Below are positions 25,080-28,453 of a stretch of 28,453 bases of DNA, piece after piece (positions within the stretch are counted from its first letter, which is position 1; the number at the start of each line of letters is the position of its first letter). Source of the DNA: CAZGNZ01 sp964527215 (lineage in GTDB: Bacteria; Fidelibacterota; Marinisomatia; SCGC-AAA003-L08; JACNLC01); assembly GCA_964527215.1 (NCBI GenBank), contig CAZGNZ010000043.1, positions 1 to 28,453 on the forward strand, given 5' to 3'. The notes under the pieces were generated by a model, which was not told where the DNA came from, did no database searches, and saw only the letters and a list, made by a program, of their open reading frames with translations. Position numbers and translations under genes: made by a program.

Positions 25080-26300
25080 TTACAGTTCAGATACAGATAC
25101 ATGTTCTTTCAGTTTTTCAAAGGACCCGCCCGATTTGCGGATGTCTTCCATTTTTAACCGAAGGATGAACCCATTGTCCTTTTCATCATCGTACCGGTCG
25201 GATGTTTTTACGGCCACAATAATCTGCTCATCCGCCTGAACCGATTTGAGCGTCGGTCCGTAGGTGGCCAACAGTTCCACCAGCTCATTTTTGACATCTT
25301 CAAGATTCAGTTCTGACTGCTCATCATCCTTCAGATCCGAATCCCTCTTGCTCTCCTCCATTTCTTTCAATTCCTCTAATTCCTCCAGGTCTTCAAGGTC
25401 TTCCATTTCTCCGTACAATCTGGCTTCAGACAAGTAAATTGAGGCCATATTTTCGGCAAAACGGTCTATTCCGAAAATGTTTAGGGGGTCTTCCCATGTT
25501 GAATAAAAAATGGCTCCGGTTCCCGGGACATAGGTTTCCCACGAATCTCCCGCTCCCTGCCACATGAGGGCCCATTCCTGTTCTCCGTCTCTGTCCAGGG
25601 CTGTGTTCAGGATATTCCTCATGATCGAGATGTCTTTATGGGTCCGGTCGGTTTCATCCACCATACTCACGATAATACTGTTCATGAATGCTTCTTCATT
25701 CAGCTTACCCCTCTGCAGACGGTTCAGATTTCGACCAGTCACACTGATCTCGTATTCACTCATATCACCGTCAAGCAGCTCCCATTCGTTAAAGACAACC
25801 CTCAACAGGACAGCTTCATTTTCTCCAATATTCTGTACCGGTCCATAGTCTCTGAGGTACTCCTTCAGAACATTCAGCATGCGTATGCGGTTCTTTTCTC
25901 TCATTTCCGTCAGCTCCCGGATGTCTTCCTGCATGTCTTCGTCTTCCGCCTCGGGACTCCTGCCGGGTTTCCCAAATCGCACCCGTGCACGGGACCGATC
26001 GCTAAAACGCAAAACTTCCAAGTCATCAGAAAATGTGAAACCGGTGAAATAGGACATCAGAGGATCAAATCCTGAATAATCCATCGGGATGGAATAGATT
26101 GTTCCGAATCCTTCCAGATACAGTCCGCGGATATCGTCGACAACACTGTAAACGGAATCGGAATCGATAATGGTTTCCAGGATTTTTTCCTGTACACGTA
26201 CATTGGTTTTTATTCTGCTGTTATCTGTTCCGAACCCAAATGTCAGAATCAATACACAGATTCCGATCACTGTTCCGAATTTCCTGCTCATCTTAATCAT
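25080..26300 (-). CDS. Exported or membrane-anchored protein of an ECF operon, with internal duplication
   Basis: 406 residues. A hydrophobic segment (about 8-24) is a signal peptide or anchor. No named family is recognised. Two halves share a pattern: GLYLEGFGTIYS (59-70) with DYGPVQNIGENEAVLLRVVF (151-170), and TYVPGTGAIFYS (256-267) with TYGPTLKSVQADEQIIVAVK (346-365). Each half also has an upstream helix of the type ILETIIDSDS / ILNTALDRDG. Between the second pair lies an acidic coiled-coil-like stretch (about 294-332). It is third in the sigma / anti-sigma operon; its ATG overlaps the anti-sigma stop by 8 bases and has AGGAGG 8 nt upstream. An upstream in-frame GTG overlaps that AGGAGG and is rejected. 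It could be the sensed or regulated partner; its biochemistry is unknown. Confidence 0.78.
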   Translation of the reverse strand: MIKMSRKFGTVIGICVLILTFGFGTDNSRIKTNVRVQEKILETIIDSDSVYSVVDDIRGLYLEGFGTIYSIPMDYSGFDPLMSYFTGFTFSDDLEVLRFSDRSRARVRFGKPGRSPEAEDEDMQEDIRELTEMREKNRIRMLNVLKEYLRDYGPVQNIGENEAVLLRVVFNEWELLDGDMSEYEISVTGRNLNRLQRGKLNEEAFMNSIIVSMVDETDRTHKDISIMRNILNTALDRDGEQEWALMWQGAGDSWETYVPGTGAIFYSTWEDPLNIFGIDRFAENMASIYLSEARLYGEMEDLEDLEELEELKEMEESKRDSDLKDDEQSELNLEDVKNELVELLATYGPTLKSVQADEQIIVAVKTSDRYDDEKDNGFILRLKMEDIRKSGGSFEKLKEHVSVSEL

Positions 26301-26949
26301 TGGTTTCACCTCCTGTTTGGAAATGGGTATTCTTTATCAGATCATCCAGGATCATATTCGTCCGAAGCATACTTTCCCGGGAACTGCGCTGTACTTCATT
26401 CAGACCTGTTTCAATCCACTCCAGGTCATTCCGCCGTTGTTGTCCTAAATCTTTTGAAAGAGCCGCCATTGTAAGCATCGTTTCCCGCCGCTGTTCGACG
26501 CTGTTCTGCGCTAGAATCTGACTGACCATCATCAGGGTTTCCAGCCGGTTCTGATCCAGTGCATCCTGAACAGATTCAGTCAACAGTGGCTGATCCGCTG
26601 TCCTCATACCGGTATTGAAGGCAAATCCTTCCCGGGACAATGACACATTCGGCCGTACAAGCATCAGGGCAAAGCCCACAATTGCAGCGGCTATTGCCCA
26701 TTTTGCCGTCCACATCCATATCGGATGGCTGTGTTTACCAGATGACAATTTCGCAGTCGGGGCAGGAACCGGCATCACCGGCCGCAGCGGTACTGACTGG
26801 ATGATCTCCCTGGCTTGCCGCAGATCCGCCAGTTCAGCCCGACAAGCCCTGCAATCCTTCAAATGCTCCTCGATCATCTTTTTTTCCGCCGCTGTCAGCT
26901 CATCGAACATATATCCCGGCAGTTCAAGTTTTACTTGATCACATTTCAT
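26293..26949 (-). CDS. Zinc-finger (zf-HC2/ZAS) anti-sigma factor
   Basis: 218 residues. The cytoplasmic N-terminus carries the ZAS motif: Cys3, then His29-x3-Cys33-x2-Cys36 in EEHLKDCRACRAEL. One transmembrane helix (about 78-98) follows, then a C-terminal, probably periplasmic, helical region (about 120-205) rich in Gln, Arg and Met. Such proteins hold an ECF sigma factor inactive until an envelope or redox signal releases it. The start is set by GGAGG about 10 nt before the ATG at 26949, which overlaps the sigma stop as ATGA. Earlier in-frame codons would put GGAGG inside the gene. The periplasmic part resembles no sensor I can name. Confidence 0.88.
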   Translation of the reverse strand: MKCDQVKLELPGYMFDELTAAEKKMIEEHLKDCRACRAELADLRQAREIIQSVPLRPVMPVPAPTAKLSSGKHSHPIWMWTAKWAIAAAIVGFALMLVRPNVSLSREGFAFNTGMRTADQPLLTESVQDALDQNRLETLMMVSQILAQNSVEQRRETMLTMAALSKDLGQQRRNDLEWIETGLNEVQRSSRESMLRTNMILDDLIKNTHFQTGGETND

Positions 26950-27467
26950 TGGATATAATCCTCCAAATGCCATTTTGAAAACTGCTTCTTCAGGCTGGCC
27001 AGGCCGTAATACATTCTTGATTTTACCGTATTTTGGGAAGCCTCAATCACTTCTGCTATCTCCCTGAATGTCATATCATGATATACTTTCAGAACGATTA
27101 CCTCTTTTTGAGCAGGCGGCAGAGTGTTCAGACCACGTTCCACCATCTCAGTAAGATATTCACGGTCAAACCGGACATCCGGTTTTTCCTGATCCTGTAC
27201 CGGATTTGACACACTTTGTGCAGACCAGTCAACCGTATCCAGATCCACCATTCGTTTTGAACTGCGCCAGTAGTCCCGAACCTGATTCAGTGCAATGGTA
27301 TAAATCCATGCCCGCAGATTTCGCACCTGCCCCAGATACTTCAGCCGGGAGTAGCATTTGATAAATACTTTTTGACAAAGATCGGCAGCTTCTTCCTGAT
27401 CATGGATCAGCTGAAAAATAAACTCGAATACAGGCTGACGGTACTGATTTACCAAATTTGTAAACAA
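26946..27467 (-). CDS. ECF-family RNA polymerase sigma factor
   Basis: 173 residues. The sigma-2 region (about 3-72) contains ADLCQKVFIKCYSRL and LRAWIYTIALNQVRDYWR. The sigma-4 region (about 112-162) contains LNTLPPAQKEVIVLKVYHDM and FREIAEVIEASQNTVKSRMY. Both match Group 4/ECF sigma factors. No in-frame ATG exists before the first domain; a TTG at 27467 with AGGA 8 nt upstream is the best start, making a compact N-terminus. It is first in a three-gene operon with overlapping frames (ATGA overlap with the anti-sigma gene), so autoregulation is likely by analogy, but I could not identify its own promoter. Confidence 0.92.
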   Translation of the reverse strand: MFTNLVNQYRQPVFEFIFQLIHDQEEAADLCQKVFIKCYSRLKYLGQVRNLRAWIYTIALNQVRDYWRSSKRMVDLDTVDWSAQSVSNPVQDQEKPDVRFDREYLTEMVERGLNTLPPAQKEVIVLKVYHDMTFREIAEVIEASQNTVKSRMYYGLASLKKQFSKWHLEDYIQ

Positions 27468-27588
27468 ACGGTATTTCCTGTGACGGTATTCATGAGTGGG
27501 TTAACCTTCATTTAAAACAAGGACGATTCGCGGCTGGAAATGGTTTTACTTTTTTTCATCTCAGCCGATTATTTGTAAGTAAGTCAAA

Positions 27589-27876
27589 TTCGAGACCAAT
27601 TTTGAATGTCATTCAAAACAGACGCACTCAATACACGGATGAAAACCGGTCTCAAACCAGCCTGACGCAGTGAATCCGCAAGTTGGCTGGTTTTTAATCC
27701 GTCTCCTGACGGACAATTGGTACTGGGTGCATTCCACGCCGCTTGATGAAAATCCGCCATTTGACGTGGCGGCGATAAATTTATTGATCCGATTGATTAC
27801 TGATACCCCATCCATTCTGCGGCGAGGAATTTCATTGAGATAGACTCGTCCCGTCGAAAATCAGACGGGTCTCGAA
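27589..27876. other. Hairpin-dense segment bounded by a 9-bp inverted repeat
   Basis: TTCGAGACC (27589-27597) is the reverse complement of GGTCTCGAA (27868-27876). Between them are further perfect stems. TTTTGAAT/ATTCAAAA (27600-27607/27611-27618) has a 3-nt loop. CCGTC/GACGG (27699-27703/27708-27712) follows. CCGCCA/TGGCGG (27754-27759/27767-27772) competes with CGCCGC/GCGGCG (27737-27742/27769-27774). CCCGTC/GACGGG (27850-27855/27864-27869) closes the set. This could be a non-coding RNA, a decayed small mobile element, or chance clustering. Confidence 0.35.
27654..27695 (+). terminator. Orphan terminator-like hairpin
   Basis: AAACCAGCC (27654-27662) pairs with GGCTGGTTT (27685-27693) over a 22-nt loop and ends in five Ts (27691-27695). 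No + strand gene lies upstream, so it either ends an unrecognised short transcript or is part of the hairpin cluster. Confidence 0.4.
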
Positions 27877-28084
27877 CAATAACATCTCATTCGCACCATG
27901 AAACATTCAATCTCGACAGTCTGCTCTTCTGATCAGACTGACTGAAATTGTACTGAATGCGCGATAATACTTTTACACCTTAGAGCTTGTGCGGATAATT
28001 CACAGCTGGAAACTGATGGCTTTGTCGAACCCACTCAACTACTCAACCAATTGACAACACCCAGTCCTCCAGATCATTACCTGC

Positions 28085-28453
28085 ACCCCTTCAGGGTTCT
28101 TCCGTAATTCTATCCGGTTCCCGGGGCGATGCCCCGGGCTGACGTACTCAGCCCCTTCAGGGCTGTTGTTCTAGCCCAAATATTTCATGAGAAATCTATT
28201 CCGATAATGGATCTGCTCAATTCTACAGCGTTATACTCGAAAAATGTTCTCAACGTACTGTCCAGTACGATTTCACTCATTTTTCTTCATATGCCTTGTA
28301 GAATCAATCATTTTCATCATCTCATTACGAAGTCTCATGAAATATCCGGGTTAGGTTAACCAAATGGTCTGTGGAACCACAGATTGGAATATCCCCTGAA
28401 TATCACCCATCCCAAACCCCCACCACTCCCGGGGAAATGCCGCGTGGCCTGGG
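28085..28453. repeat. Composite REP-like repeat, second copy, interrupted and cut by the window edge
   Basis: The order matches 381-688: ACCCCTTCAGGGT (28085-28097), CCCGGGGC-GAT-GCCCCGGG (28120-28138, 8-bp stem), AGCCC-CTTCA-GGGCT (28150-28164), TCTGTGG-AA-CCACAGA (28368-28383), then CCCATCCCAAACCCCCAC and the start of the tail. In the first copy the third and fourth palindromes are about 24 bases apart; here about 200 bases separate them, because a MITE-like element sits between. The copy continues past the window. Confidence 0.8.
28172..28353. mobile_element. MITE-like element with terminal inverted repeats and TA flanks
   Basis: The ends are GCCCAAATATTTCATGAGA (28174-28192) and, inverted, TCTCATGAAATATCCGGGT (28333-28351), matching at 16 of 19 positions with a perfect 13-bp inner part. 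Each side is flanked by TA (28172-28173 and 28352-28353), the target used by IS630/Tc1-mariner elements. Internal stems nest inside: TTCTACA/TGTAGAA (28221-28227/28297-28303), GAAAAATG/CATTTTTC (28239-28246/28278-28285) and CGTACT/AGTACG (28254-28259/28264-28269), so the whole could fold into one long hairpin. It has no credible gene. It interrupts a repeat copy whose sibling at 381-688 lacks it. Confidence 0.6.

Larger units (their letters stand above)
27468..28084. other. Gene-free region upstream of the sigma operon
   Basis: About 600 bases without a supported gene. A 68-codon minus-strand frame (27609-27815) crosses the hairpin cluster and has no family motif. The sigma-operon promoter should lie in 27470-27600; TTGACT near 27582 (minus strand) is a -35-like hexamer without a matching -10. 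The hairpin cluster is listed separately. Confidence 0.5.

Noticed and set aside
27609..27815. 68-codon minus-strand frame upstream of the sigma operon
   Set aside because: It runs through a cluster of perfect hairpins and has no family signature.
1..28453. tRNA, rRNA, CRISPR array or intact insertion sequence
   Set aside because: No T-loop/acceptor pairing, no rRNA-like conserved blocks, no regularly spaced repeats and no transposase frame were recognised on either strand by eye; a covariance search would settle the RNAs.

Overview
The window looks like a chromosomal segment from a bacterium of the FCB group (Fibrobacterota-Chlorobiota-Bacteroidota and relatives), most likely a Neomarinimicrobiota/Marinimicrobia-like lineage. 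This placement is inference. It rests on exported proteins with paired dockerin-like calcium repeats (GDLNxDxxxDxLDxxxxV), a plant-type LRR protein of the same exported class, a two-module FtsX permease beginning MLKNYY, and weak or absent Shine-Dalgarno sites on many genes. I see no rRNA, tRNA, CRISPR array, intact transposase or phage gene.

Layout. 1-939: gene-free and hairpin-rich, with the tail of one copy and a full copy of a composite palindromic repeat. 940-3191 (+): exported type II asparaginase and an HDOD signalling protein. 3377-7591 (-): three exported proteins, each with a dockerin-like pair (thioredoxin-like, LRR, arylsulfotransferase-like). 7592-8480 (+): a long structured leader, a small RRM RNA-binding protein and a clear terminator. 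9034-11142 (+): fused PabA-PabB for folate synthesis. 11256-13285 (-): a SpoIIAA/STAS-like protein and a PAS hybrid histidine kinase. 13815-16298 (-): a lipoprotein followed by a TPR protein. 16612-19330 (-): a lone receiver, an NtrC-type sigma-54 activator and a histidine-kinase-like protein with a degenerate ATPase domain. 19719-22121 (-): an FtsX/MacB-type permease. 22654-24030 (-): an MltF-like lytic transglycosylase, divergent from a DUF3052 protein with a receiver-like N-terminus (24198-24977, +). 25080-27467 (-): an ECF sigma factor, a zinc-finger anti-sigma factor and an exported protein with an internal duplication, in overlapping frames. 27468-28453: gene-free, with another hairpin cluster and a second copy of the composite repeat interrupted by a MITE-like element.

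How the genes fit together. Much of the window concerns sensing and the envelope: two phospho-signalling loci, an HDOD protein, a DUF3052/pseudo-receiver protein, an ECF sigma/anti-sigma pair, an FtsX permease and a peptidoglycan hydrolase. The strongest leads for new biology are the sigma/anti-sigma/duplicated-protein operon, the receiver-NtrC-pseudokinase operon (possible ChpT/Spo0B-like phosphotransfer), the possible pseudoknot leader of the RRM gene, and the TA-flanked MITE-like element inside a repeat copy. None is proven by sequence alone.
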